In this document: piece after piece, positions 1 to 6,231 of the stretch
Layout of the letters: every line of letters begins with the position of its first letter
Numbering within the stretch: the stretch's first letter is position 1
Source of the DNA: Veillonella sp.
Lineage (GTDB): Bacteria > Bacillota > Negativicutes > Veillonellales > Veillonellaceae
Assembly (NCBI RefSeq): GCF_019414865.1
Contig: NZ_DXLG01000066.1
Location: forward strand, 1-8,960
Direction of reading: 5' to 3'
Length of the DNA stretch: 8,960 nucleotides
Position numbers and translations under genes: made by a program
Notes under the pieces: model-generated
What the model saw: only the letters and a program-made list of their open reading frames with translations
Databases searched by the model: none
Told to the model about the DNA's origin: nothing

Positions 1-19
1 AGATGTGTATAAGAGACAG
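1..19 (+). other. Tn5 mosaic-end / Nextera adapter remnant (artefact)
   Basis: The first 19 bases read AGATGTGTATAAGAGACAG, identical to the transferred strand of the Tn5 mosaic end used in Nextera tagmentation libraries. The sequence changes to ordinary coding sequence immediately after base 19. This is untrimmed library adapter at a contig end, not genomic DNA, and should be masked. Confidence 0.97.
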
Positions 20-150
20 GTAGATATATTGGTTTTTATAATCAGTTGAGAGAATTGCCTCAGGAAAAGATTTCCTTAGATACGAGTGAATTTTATGGAG
101 CTCCTATGATTAAATTTGCCTATCTTAATGGAATCGAGATAGAGAAATAA
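20..150 (+). CDS. C-terminal fragment of an unrecognised protein (5' truncated by contig end)
   Basis: An open frame runs from the first genomic base (complete codons from 22) to TAA at 148-150 and gives 42 residues, from RYIGFYNQLRELPQEK to AYLNGIEIEK. The other two forward frames hit stops almost at once. The frame ends seven bases before a clear hairpin terminator, which supports it being the real 3' end of a gene. The start lies beyond the contig edge. I do not recognise the family: it is a mixed, mildly charged C-terminus without a diagnostic motif, membrane segment or repeat. It could belong to the same kind of small accessory proteins seen downstream, but nothing in the fragment proves that. 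Confidence 0.6.
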
Positions 151-156
151 TAGTTA

Positions 157-182
157 AGCCCTTCGCTTATGCGGAGGGCTTT
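157..182 (+). terminator. Rho-independent terminator, copy 1 of a repeated hairpin
   Basis: A 10-bp stem (AGCCCTTCGC, loop TTAT, GCGGAGGGCT) contains one G-T wobble pair and is followed by a short, weak TTTC tract. It lies just after the stop of the truncated first gene. The hairpin is nearly identical to those at 1397 and 5463. Confidence 0.8.
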
Positions 183-205
183 CACGATACAAACATATAT
201 AAAAA

Positions 206-216
206 TATAATATAAT
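206..216 (+). promoter_or_regulatory. Probable -10 region for unit 1
   Basis: Two overlapping TATAAT hexamers (206-211 and 211-216) lie in an A/T-rich stretch between the first terminator and the nuclease-like gene, about 40 bases before its start. I see no convincing TTGACA-like -35 at the usual distance, so the exact promoter is uncertain. The surroundings are so A/T-rich that a chance match is possible. Confidence 0.4.
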
Positions 217-256
217 TAACATAAGTAGTTAAATCATTTTGAATGAGGTATATGGT

Positions 257-895
257 ATGGGATTAACCTTAGATATTGATGAAATAATGTACCAATTGAG
301 TAAAAGGCGCCCAATTTTTCATTCAGAAGCTGACTTTCAATTTAGCTTAGCCTGGATGATTAAAGAACAATATCCAAATTGTGATATTAGACTAGAGTTT
401 GTACCAGAATTTAATCCTAATTTACATCTAGATATTCTTGTTATAGTAGATGGTAAATGGATTCCTATTGAGCTTAAATATACGACAAAAAAATGTATTA
501 AAACTATAAATGAAGAAGTGTATGTGTTGAAGGAGCAAGGTGCTAAGGATCAAGGTTGTTATAACTATTTAAAAGATATAATGCGTATAGAGGCATTTAG
601 AGATAAGAGTAGTAACTTTATTGAAGGTTATACTATTAAGATAACTAGTGAGATGTCTTATTTGAAACCGCCCATAAAAGCAAATTGTACATACGCTGAA
701 TTTTCTATTAATGATGGTTCTATTAAAACGGGATGCATGAATTGGTCCGATAATACAGGAAAAGGAACCATGCGTGGAATGGAAGCACCTATAGTATTAA
801 CCGGTATGTATCCTATACATTGGAAAGAATACTCCAAAGTTGATGATACTAATAGTGGCACTTTTATGTATCTTGTAAATAGGATTAGTAAATAA
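257..895 (+). CDS. PD-(D/E)XK nuclease-like protein, uncharacterised
   Basis: The product has 212 residues. I chose ATG 257 over the in-frame TTG at 239 because GAGG at 245-248 lies 8 bases before 257 and would fall inside the longer reading. The N-terminal half has the layout of the PD-(D/E)XK restriction-endonuclease-like fold: an HSE motif in a helix at 22-24, Asp59 in the strand HLDILVIVDG, then Glu72-Leu-Lys74 in PIELKYTTK, and a later helix QGCYNYLKDI at 99-108. The D-x12-E-x-K spacing suits a metal-dependent nuclease active site. No DNA-recognition, helicase or methylase domain is attached, and no methylase gene lies nearby, so it is not a classical restriction system. It is followed after 15 bases by the flavoprotein gene, probably as an operon. 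It could be a defence nuclease, a repair enzyme or a toxin-like effector; the sequence does not say which. The fold call is fairly sure, the role is unknown. Confidence 0.75.
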   Translation: MGLTLDIDEIMYQLSKRRPIFHSEADFQFSLAWMIKEQYPNCDIRLEFVPEFNPNLHLDILVIVDGKWIPIELKYTTKKCIKTINEEVYVLKEQGAKDQGCYNYLKDIMRIEAFRDKSSNFIEGYTIKITSEMSYLKPPIKANCTYAEFSINDGSIKTGCMNWSDNTGKGTMRGMEAPIVLTGMYPIHWKEYSKVDDTNSGTFMYLVNRISK

Positions 896-910
896 AGTAG
901 GAGACATATT

Positions 911-1390
911 ATGTTTAAACCAATTCGTAAAAAGATAAATGAAATAGATCGCGCTGCTACAGAAGCATTATTAACCTCTAATCGTCGTGGTGTTTTAGCC
1001 ATGAATGGCGATAATGGATACCCATATGCCATTCCCATTAATTATTTTTATGATAATGAAACACAGAGAATTTATTTTCATGGAGCCAAAGCTGGTCATA
1101 AAGTAGATGCATTAAAAGCTTCAGATAAAGTATGTTTTACAGTATATGGGGATGAGCGTATTGATGAATCTGAACCATGGGCCCCATATGTACAAAGTGC
1201 AGTTGTATTTGGGAGATGCCGTTTATTAGAGGTAGGTCCAGAATCTATAGCTCGATTAAAAGAATTTGCTATGAAATATTATCCTGATGAAGCGTTAGCT
1301 GATGAACAAATTGCTCGTAATGGTAGAGCAACTCAGATGTTTGAAATCACTATTGAACATATGAGTGGTAAACAAGTACAAGAGAAATAG
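911..1390 (+). CDS. Pyridoxamine 5'-phosphate oxidase family flavoprotein (NimA-like)
   Basis: This 159-residue cytosolic protein of the split-barrel FMN-binding family has the usual length for NimA-like members. The family signature is clear: RRGVLAMNGDNGYPYAIP at 25-42 (first barrel strands), then INYFYDNETQRIYFHGAKAGHK at about 43-64 with His58, followed by KVCFTVYG and the strand AVVFGRCRLLE at 97-107. Relatives bind FMN or similar cofactors; some (Nim proteins) reduce 5-nitroimidazole drugs, while most have no known substrate. Resistance should not be assumed from similarity at this level. The start ATG follows a strong AGTAGGAG site (about 896-903), and the gene ends just before a terminator. 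It is probably co-transcribed with the nuclease-like gene, though no functional link between the two is evident. Confidence 0.88.
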   Translation: MFKPIRKKINEIDRAATEALLTSNRRGVLAMNGDNGYPYAIPINYFYDNETQRIYFHGAKAGHKVDALKASDKVCFTVYGDERIDESEPWAPYVQSAVVFGRCRLLEVGPESIARLKEFAMKYYPDEALADEQIARNGRATQMFEITIEHMSGKQVQEK

Positions 1391-1396
1391 TAAGAT

Positions 1397-1423
1397 AGCC
1401 CTTCGCTTATGCGAGGGGCTTTT
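1397..1423 (+). terminator. Rho-independent terminator, copy 2 of a repeated hairpin
   Basis: The stem AGCCCTTCGC / GCGAGGGGCT with loop TTAT is followed by TTTT. It differs from copy 3 by one change that still allows a T-G pair. It closes unit 1, seven bases after the stop of the flavoprotein gene. Confidence 0.9.
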
Positions 1424-1450
1424 ACTATACACTCATACTTATAAATGTAA

Positions 1451-1456
1451 TATAAT
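1451..1456 (+). promoter_or_regulatory. Probable -10 box of the ankyrin/SUKH unit
   Basis: A perfect TATAAT lies between terminator copy 2 and the ankyrin gene, 48 bases before its start codon. No strong -35 is visible at 16-18 bases upstream. Its position after a terminator and before a five-gene run makes it the best promoter candidate for that run. Confidence 0.45.
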
Positions 1457-1503
1457 GTAATTAGTAATAATCATTTTAAAGATATAGTTCGTGGGAGAGA
1501 GAC

Positions 1504-2565
1504 ATGATAGATCTAAAGGATTTAGGTACCTTTGAATCTGTACCTGAAATAGTAGTAGATATCGTAAAAGGAAATATCGTAGCGTTAGAAAATGCATTAG
1601 CAGATGGTTGGGATATTTATAAACCTATACAATTGGGTAAGCACAGTGAGTATTCCCCTCTAGAATTGGCATTAGTAATGAATTGTTTACCTAGTGTTCA
1701 ATGGTTAGTTGAACATGAAGCTAATCTAAATGAAAAAGAAAATCCTAGTTTTTTGTTAGCAGTACGGTATGGAAATAAAGAGCTTATAGACTATATCGTG
1801 GCCAAAGGTGCCAATATTCACGCTTTGAATCGTGTGAAAGTAGATGCTTTTCAGGCTGCCTTATATGGCAAGAAATATGAGAATCTACAACAGATTCATG
1901 ACTTAGGCCATACAGTACAAAAATATGGCGGTAAAGCTTTCAGAAATGCCATAACAGATAACAATTATGAGGTCCTAGATTTCTTTGTCCATAGTGGTGT
2001 AGATATTAATTACAATAAGCCTGATTCTGTGTATCCTTTTAAGCCGACTCCATTATGTGTAGCTGCTCGGTACGTAGATTTACAGATGTGTAAATATTTG
2101 GTAGAACATGGCGCTGATGTGACTATCACGGAAAAGGATGGTATGCGTCCTTATAGCATTGCCATTGAAAAGGGCGATATGGAAATGGCGGAGTATTTTA
2201 AAACATTAGAGCCTGTAGAGTACCATGATAAACAAAATAAAATGGATCAATTAAAACTATTTAAACTCCCAAAAGCATTAGTATCGTTTTTAGAGGGGGA
2301 TACACTTTATTTTGAATTGCCAGACTCTGATTTTATATCGGTTGAGTTTTTACCTTTACTTGATACAGTTCCATTTAAAGTGGGCCGTCGTAAACTATTA
2401 CGACTATCTAAAGAGCTAGGCGAGTACAACGATTGGCAAATTGTATGGGACCCTAAGTCTAAAAAGATCGGTTGTTATGATATAGAGCATCAAGAGCTAC
2501 ATGAACTTTGCAAGTTTGATGAGTTTATAGCAGATATGGCAGGTCAATTAGAAACCTTATTCTAA
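1504..2565 (+). CDS. Ankyrin-repeat protein with SUKH-like C-terminal region
   Basis: The product has 353 residues, with no signal peptide or membrane segment. Residues about 15-235 form degenerate ankyrin repeats; the clearest are SPLELALVMNCLPSVQWLVEHEANLN (51-76), FLLAVRYGNKELIDYIVAKGANIH (83-106) and TPLCVAARYVDLQMCKYLVEHGADV (182-206). The last 100 residues are different: LPKALVSFL near 255, a strand-rich middle, then WQIVWDPKSKKIGCYDIEHQELHELCKFDEFI (311-342). This resembles the ending of SMI1/KNR4 (SUKH) domains, where a strand reports 'YD' and a helix ends in F-x-x-F. That part is a weak call. Ankyrin repeats bind protein partners, and stand-alone ankyrin proteins are known as immunity proteins in toxin loci. 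Start: ATG with GGGAG six bases upstream. It is the first gene of unit 2, 28 bases before the next. Confidence 0.88.
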   Translation: MIDLKDLGTFESVPEIVVDIVKGNIVALENALADGWDIYKPIQLGKHSEYSPLELALVMNCLPSVQWLVEHEANLNEKENPSFLLAVRYGNKELIDYIVAKGANIHALNRVKVDAFQAALYGKKYENLQQIHDLGHTVQKYGGKAFRNAITDNNYEVLDFFVHSGVDINYNKPDSVYPFKPTPLCVAARYVDLQMCKYLVEHGADVTITEKDGMRPYSIAIEKGDMEMAEYFKTLEPVEYHDKQNKMDQLKLFKLPKALVSFLEGDTLYFELPDSDFISVEFLPLLDTVPFKVGRRKLLRLSKELGEYNDWQIVWDPKSKKIGCYDIEHQELHELCKFDEFIADMAGQLETLF

Positions 2566-2593
2566 TGTATATTGTAAAGTTGAGGAGATACAT

Positions 2594-3013
2594 ATGGCAG
2601 ATGCAGTTGAGAAAACTTATACAGATTGGTCAATTGATGTAGGTGACTATAGGTATGAAGGAATTACATTGAATGAGGTTGAGCAAAATCTCTACGCTAT
2701 TTAGGATCAAGAGCAAGATTTTGTAGTTATATCACCAGCAAAGGCAATTCCCATAGATAATAAAATGTATAACTTTGTACAAGTTTGTAGTGATGAAGAT
2801 ACCGATTTATTACATATAGAGCTTAGTGTTACTAATGATGGTGAGCAGGGTGCGATAATATACGGTAAAAATGAGCTAGGCCCTCAAGAGGCATTACAGA
2901 TCATAGAAGAATTTATTGCACATCATAAGGCTCCATCATTAGATGATTGGGAAGTCGTACTAGATTTAAGACCGAAGATGGAAAGCTATGTAATGGGTAC
3001 AAACGATGACTAA
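2594..3013 (+). pseudogene. Small unrecognised gene interrupted by an in-frame TAG
   Basis: ATG 2594 has an excellent ribosome site (GAGGAG, 6 bases upstream) and reads 36 codons (MADAVEKTYTDWSIDVG... to ...NLYAI) to TAG at 2702-2704. The same frame then continues without interruption for 102 codons to TAA at 3011-3013. Read through, it would be about 139 residues, with strands such as FVVISPAKAIPI and YNFVQVCSDEDTDLLHIEL, and a helix PQEALQIIEEFIAHH before a final W-containing strand. An internal ATG at 2765 has no ribosome site, so an independent downstream gene is unlikely. The composition on both sides of the TAG is alike, pointing to a single base change (or sequencing error) in a formerly intact gene. 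I do not recognise the family; size and acidity resemble small immunity proteins. It sits between the ankyrin gene and the next small gene, overlapping the latter by 8 bases. Confidence 0.8.
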
Positions 3014-3365
3014 TCCTGTAATATTTGATGAACAATTAAGGCAATATACCATATCTTACGAAGGAATACAGTTTTGCTGGGATGAGAAACCAACAGATGC
3101 TAATTTAGACACAGCAAAGCTATTAGCTGTTAATTACCATAAAAATATAGATACAATTGTAACTTTCATTTATAACGAAATACGAGATTTGTATGGTGAT
3201 ATAACTATTGATGACGTGAAATCACGCATTGGTATGCCTATTATTGAACCAGAACGTGATGCTGTGACCTATTGCGAGCAAACCTTTGATGATACCCATA
3301 TCTTTTCTTTTACATTTTGGGATGATGAATTCAAAGATTTACATTATTTTGCCATAGATGGATGA
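3006..3365 (+). CDS. Small acidic protein of unknown function
   Basis: The product has 119 residues and is soluble, with no signal peptide or membrane segment. Its ATG overlaps the end of the interrupted gene by 8 bases and has no strong ribosome site of its own, a layout that suggests translational coupling; the upstream nonsense codon might then lower its expression. Visible structure: an N-terminal strand pair (QYTISYEGIQFCWDE, 13-27), a long helix (LDTAKLLAVNYHKNIDTIVTFIYNEIRDLYG, 34-64), a D-rich turn (ITIDDVKSRIG), then C-terminal strands (AVTYCEQTF and HIFSFTFWDDEF) ending in AIDG. This alternation resembles small domain-of-unknown-function proteins found next to SUKH genes, but I cannot name a family. 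It probably belongs to the 1504-5429 operon. Confidence 0.75.
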   Translation: MTNPVIFDEQLRQYTISYEGIQFCWDEKPTDANLDTAKLLAVNYHKNIDTIVTFIYNEIRDLYGDITIDDVKSRIGMPIIEPERDAVTYCEQTFDDTHIFSFTFWDDEFKDLHYFAIDG

Positions 3366-3412
3366 TATATTTTCCATGATTTTGCTAGTATGACTTATAT
3401 GTGGAGTCTATT

Positions 3413-3871
3413 ATGTTATATACACCGAATAATATTTTGTATAAGTATATTCGCTATCGATTTAGACGGATTCAGATTCAGTGCAATATGTTATATGATA
3501 TAGCACCAGAGGAAGAAGATGAGATTTGTCGTAATCTATTAAAAAAGAGAGCGAAGATATTAATTCCCGTTGGCATAGTATATTTTTTGCTTTTTGGGAT
3601 TATCTTTGCTTGGTTAGTAGGAACAAGTGAGGAATTGAATCCATTAATGCAATGGGAATTAAGAGTTATAGATTATGTTATACCCATTTTAAATACCATA
3701 GATATTAAGTGGTATGCATATCCTCTAGATCTATTATGGGTGGCAATTATATTAGCGCCTATAGCGATTATAAATGCATCTCCTTATATCATTGTTTCCT
3801 ATATTGTTGATACCATTTTGATACGACTTGAGGTGAAAGCTTTAATCAAAACTTATTCTATGAATGAGTAA
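3413..3871 (+). CDS. Small integral membrane protein, unknown function
   Basis: The product has 152 residues. I chose ATG 3413 rather than GTG 3401 because GGAG at 3402-3405 lies 7 bases before the ATG and would be inside the longer reading. The N-terminal 45 residues are polar and basic, with RYRFRRIQIQ and an acidic EEEDE patch. Membrane segments are visible at about 50-70 (ILIPVGIVYFLLFGIIFAWL) and 106-138 (LDLLWVAIILAP, then SPYIIVSYIVDTILI), the second long enough for a hairpin. A basic, helical tail follows. There is no catalytic motif. In this operon it might be an immunity protein against a membrane-active toxin or a membrane anchor for its neighbours, but nothing in the sequence shows that. 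It lies 47 bases after the preceding gene and 43 before the SUKH fusion. Confidence 0.75.
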   Translation: MLYTPNNILYKYIRYRFRRIQIQCNMLYDIAPEEEDEICRNLLKKRAKILIPVGIVYFLLFGIIFAWLVGTSEELNPLMQWELRVIDYVIPILNTIDIKWYAYPLDLLWVAIILAPIAIINASPYIIVSYIVDTILIRLEVKALIKTYSMNE

Positions 3872-3914
3872 TTAAAAATTTAGATTATATTGGTTTAAAC
3901 TAGGAGAGAGTATT

Positions 3915-5429
3915 ATGAGTAATCTAAAAGACTTTGATTGGACCGGATTTTGGAATGATGTTGACTATGCCTTTGAATCCTATATTGGTAAACCGGTTAC
4001 TGATAAAGATATTAAAGCAGCTGAAGCAGATCTAGGTTATACATTGCCTGCTGCATATATTGAGCTACTTAAAAACCATAATGGTGGTGTAGTAAAGAAA
4101 AATTGTTTTATTAACGATGATGACGATTGTGTATATATAATAGGAATATATGGCATCGATAGAGATAAAAAATATTCTCTTTTAGGTGAGATGGGAAATG
4201 AGTTTTGGATTTCAAAAGTAAAATATCCCCCTATCGGTGTCGTTGTAGCCGATACGATTTCTGGTGGGCATGATATGATTTTCCTTGATTATCGTGAGTG
4301 CGGTCCAACCGGTGAACCTAAGGTTGTACGGGTCGATCAAGAATGTGATTACTCCATGACTCCCTTAGCAGATAACTTTGGTGACTTTATTAAGAACTTA
4401 TATTTCAATATAGAAGAAATTACGGATGAAGAGTTTCAAGAATTAAGTGATGCGGAAAAGGTTAAGCTCCTTAATGAACAAGAGGGCATCGATATTAAGC
4501 GTGCGATGGAGCTATTGACGAACATAGGCATCGATAATTTGTCCCCTATACTATTAAGCACCTTAGGACGTATGTATAACAATAATGGCCGTGCGTCAGA
4601 GGCTATCGAGTTGTTTGAACGAATCGATGAGGCACATCGTGATTGGTCTTGGTACTATCGTTGTGGTTATGCTCACGGGATGTTAGCTATTGGTGAAAGC
4701 TACGAATCTGAACATGTGCAGAAAGCATTACAGTTAATAGAGACGGGCATAAAAGTTACGAAAGAAGCTCACTTAGATAAACAGCTTGTTTGGTGCTGTG
4801 AAGTGGTAAAATATCACCTATCTAAAATTAAGCCAAAAGAGTACAAGGTGGATTATCCTTTGGTATATGAAACTATTAAGACTGTCTTTGATAAGAAAAA
4901 TAGCAAAGATGCTACAGAAGGTAAAGATAATGAAGATGTTAATGAATGCGAAGAAGATAACTATCCTACATATGATGTAGTACATTGGGTATTTAATAAG
5001 CAAACATATAGCAAAGAAGAGTTTTCCAAAGAATACAATGAAAATGTAAAGAACTATGTAGATGATAATCAATCAGATGACGACGATAGATTAGAAGAAC
5101 CAGAAATTCTAGTAACCTATGAAGCTTGGATTGAAAGTAAAGACCAACTCTTTGATAATGAACGTGTAACCGATGAGGAGTTACACGAAGAAGATAAAGA
5201 AGATGGTATGTGGCAGGTAGAAATCATGGCTCATCTTGTGGCGGATAATGGTACATATTTTACAAGAGAAGAATTGCTCTTTAAATTGCACAATTTGATG
5301 GCCAATAAAGAATTAGGCGATCATGTATTCTTTGAAGGCATTGAATACGAAGGCCATGAATGTGAAGGTTACGGACTTATAGATAATGAAGATGGCATAC
5401 CTGTATTCTATATTGTGTGTGGTAGCTAG
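3915..5429 (+). CDS. SUKH (SMI1/KNR4) - helical repeat - acidic domain X fusion protein
   Basis: This 504-residue protein is built from three parts. (1) Residues 1-165 are a clear SMI1/KNR4 (SUKH) domain: helix VTDKDIKAAEADLGYTLPAAY, LLKNHNGG at 51-58, then IGVVVADTISGGHDMIFLDY at 107-126, GEPKVVRVDQE and LADNFGDFI at 151-159. (2) Residues about 174-325 form a helical, TPR-like region with LGRMYNNNGRASEAIELFERIDEAHRD, closely matched in the protein at 6358-7380. (3) After a charged linker, residues 357-504 (domain X) match the free-standing protein at 5653-6231. Domain X is rich in Asp/Glu and ends in VFYIVCGS. SUKH domains are known immunity modules against nuclease-type polymorphic toxins; the role of the full fusion is inference. 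The start has AGGAGAG 6 bases upstream. It is the last gene of unit 2 and is followed by terminator copy 3. It is cytosolic, with no signal peptide. Confidence 0.9.
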   Translation: MSNLKDFDWTGFWNDVDYAFESYIGKPVTDKDIKAAEADLGYTLPAAYIELLKNHNGGVVKKNCFINDDDDCVYIIGIYGIDRDKKYSLLGEMGNEFWISKVKYPPIGVVVADTISGGHDMIFLDYRECGPTGEPKVVRVDQECDYSMTPLADNFGDFIKNLYFNIEEITDEEFQELSDAEKVKLLNEQEGIDIKRAMELLTNIGIDNLSPILLSTLGRMYNNNGRASEAIELFERIDEAHRDWSWYYRCGYAHGMLAIGESYESEHVQKALQLIETGIKVTKEAHLDKQLVWCCEVVKYHLSKIKPKEYKVDYPLVYETIKTVFDKKNSKDATEGKDNEDVNECEEDNYPTYDVVHWVFNKQTYSKEEFSKEYNENVKNYVDDNQSDDDDRLEEPEILVTYEAWIESKDQLFDNERVTDEELHEEDKEDGMWQVEIMAHLVADNGTYFTREELLFKLHNLMANKELGDHVFFEGIEYEGHECEGYGLIDNEDGIPVFYIVCGS

Positions 5430-5462
5430 TTAGTATACAACATTATAAAAAAATAATAGATT

Positions 5463-5489
5463 AGCCCTTCGCTTATGCGAAGGGCTTTT
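5463..5489 (+). terminator. Rho-independent terminator, copy 3 of a repeated hairpin
   Basis: A perfect 10-bp stem (AGCCCTTCGC, loop TTAT, GCGAAGGGCT) is followed by TTTT and closes the 1504-5429 unit. About 25 bases after the stem are also shared with copy 2 (ACTATACAC-CA-ACTTATAA), so the repeated unit is longer than the hairpin. Confidence 0.92.
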
Positions 5490-5534
5490 ACTATACACGC
5501 AAACTTATAACAGTAATAAAATAGATTGAATTAT

Positions 5535-5540
5535 TATAAT
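5535..5540 (+). promoter_or_regulatory. Possible -10 box upstream of the free-standing domain X gene
   Basis: TATAAT lies in the 223-base gap between 5429 and 5653, after the terminator and 61 bases before the mini-ORF at 5601. No good -35 is seen. The rest of the gap holds the terminator, the mini-ORF and A/T-rich sequence in which I see nothing else. Confidence 0.35.
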
Positions 5541-5600
5541 TTTGTGCTTTGGGCTACGTTATTTTATATGAGATTAGTTTACAATATTGAGGAATATATT

Positions 5601-5633
5601 ATGAATAATGAAATAAAAGCATTGTTTAAATGA
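5601..5633 (+). CDS. Ten-codon mini-ORF before the domain X gene
   Basis: ATG 5601, with GAGG about 9 bases upstream, reads MNNEIKALFK and stops at TGA 5631-5633, five bases before the AAGGAGG of the next gene. Its sequence loosely echoes the start of the following protein (NAIKNLFNK). It could be a leader peptide, the relic of a truncated duplicate gene start, or chance. There is no regulatory hairpin or codon run to support attenuation. Confidence 0.3.
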   Translation: MNNEIKALFK

Positions 5634-5652
5634 CTACAAGGAGGATTATCTT

Positions 5653-6231
5653 ATGATTTTTAATGCCATAAAAAACCTGTTTAACAAGGATGAGAATGCA
5701 GAGCAGATTGAATATCTTGGTACTGATAAAGATGGTAATAAAATATATGAAGGTTACTATCATGAGTTTAAGGGAATTCCTTGGGTTTTTAATAAAACTA
5801 CTTATACTAGAGAAGAGTTTCTTAAGGCGTTTTATGAATGCTTAGAAGAGCATAACGTTAATCGTGATAATTTACCGCCATTAGTAGAGCCTGAAATTCT
5901 TGTGAGCTACGAAGCTTGGATTGAAAGTAAAAGTCAGCTTCACCCTAATGAATACTTATACGAAGACGATGAATTAGAAGAATACGATAAAGAAGACGGT
6001 ATGTGGCAAGTTGAAATCTATGCTCGCCTTAAAGCAGATAATGGACAGTACTTTACTACTGAAGAGCTTCTTTTCAAGCTACATAATTTAATGGCCAATA
6101 AAGAGCTCGGTGATCATGTGTTCTTTGAAAATCTAGCCTATGATGACCACGAATTCGATGGTGACGATATCGATGAAATCGACGATGACGATGAAGGTAC
6201 TCCTGTATTTGTCGTATGGCTTGGTAGCTAG
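5653..6231 (+). CDS. Free-standing acidic domain X protein, unknown function
   Basis: The product has 192 residues. A textbook ribosome site (AAGGAGG, 5638-5644) lies 8 bases before the ATG. The first 42 residues are unique, with an amphipathic start MIFNAIKNLFNK. Residues 43-192 align along their whole length with residues 357-504 of the SUKH fusion protein: WVFNKTTYTREEF, PEILVSYEAWIESKSQL, EDGMWQVEIYARL, a nearly identical helical segment at 138-160 (LLFKLHNLMANKELGDH) and the closing strand with GS at the C-terminus. The protein is strongly acidic, notably YEDDELEEYDKEDG (103-116) and DDIDEIDDDDEG (171-182). No catalytic motif, signal peptide or membrane segment is seen. I do not recognise the domain. 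An acidic, small, cytosolic protein paired with SUKH and DMP19 relatives suggests a binding inhibitor or immunity role, which is inference. Confidence 0.85.
   Translation: MIFNAIKNLFNKDENAEQIEYLGTDKDGNKIYEGYYHEFKGIPWVFNKTTYTREEFLKAFYECLEEHNVNRDNLPPLVEPEILVSYEAWIESKSQLHPNEYLYEDDELEEYDKEDGMWQVEIYARLKADNGQYFTTEELLFKLHNLMANKELGDHVFFENLAYDDHEFDGDDIDEIDDDDEGTPVFVVWLGS

Noticed and set aside
1..19. Natural transposon end
   Set aside because: The 19 bases match the engineered mosaic end exactly and sit at the very first base, with coding sequence directly after.
658..1038. Minus-strand open frame of 126 codons
   Set aside because: It lies across two well-supported plus-strand genes with good ribosome sites. 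Its product has no recognisable family and it has no clear ribosome site.
911..1390. Nitroimidazole resistance gene (nim)
   Set aside because: The protein belongs to the wider PNPOx-like family; the sequence alone does not support a resistance assignment.
2702..2704. TAG as a recoded (pyrrolysine) codon
   Set aside because: No pyrrolysine genes or methylamine methyltransferase context are visible, and a single nonsense mutation or sequencing error is simpler.
2765..3013. Independent 82-residue gene starting at ATG 2765
   Set aside because: There is no ribosome site ahead of it, and the same frame continues upstream past the TAG to a start with a strong GAGGAG site.
4818..5072. Minus-strand open frame giving a very hydrophobic 84-residue product
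   Set aside because: It is the shadow of the acidic linker and domain X of the SUKH fusion: A-rich Glu/Asp/Lys codons read backwards give Phe/Ile/Leu, so the apparent membrane protein is an artefact.
157..5489. The three repeated hairpins as a CRISPR-like or attachment-site array
   Set aside because: They are 1.2 and 4 kb apart, each sits directly after a stop codon and ends in T residues, and there are no spacers, cas genes or integrase.
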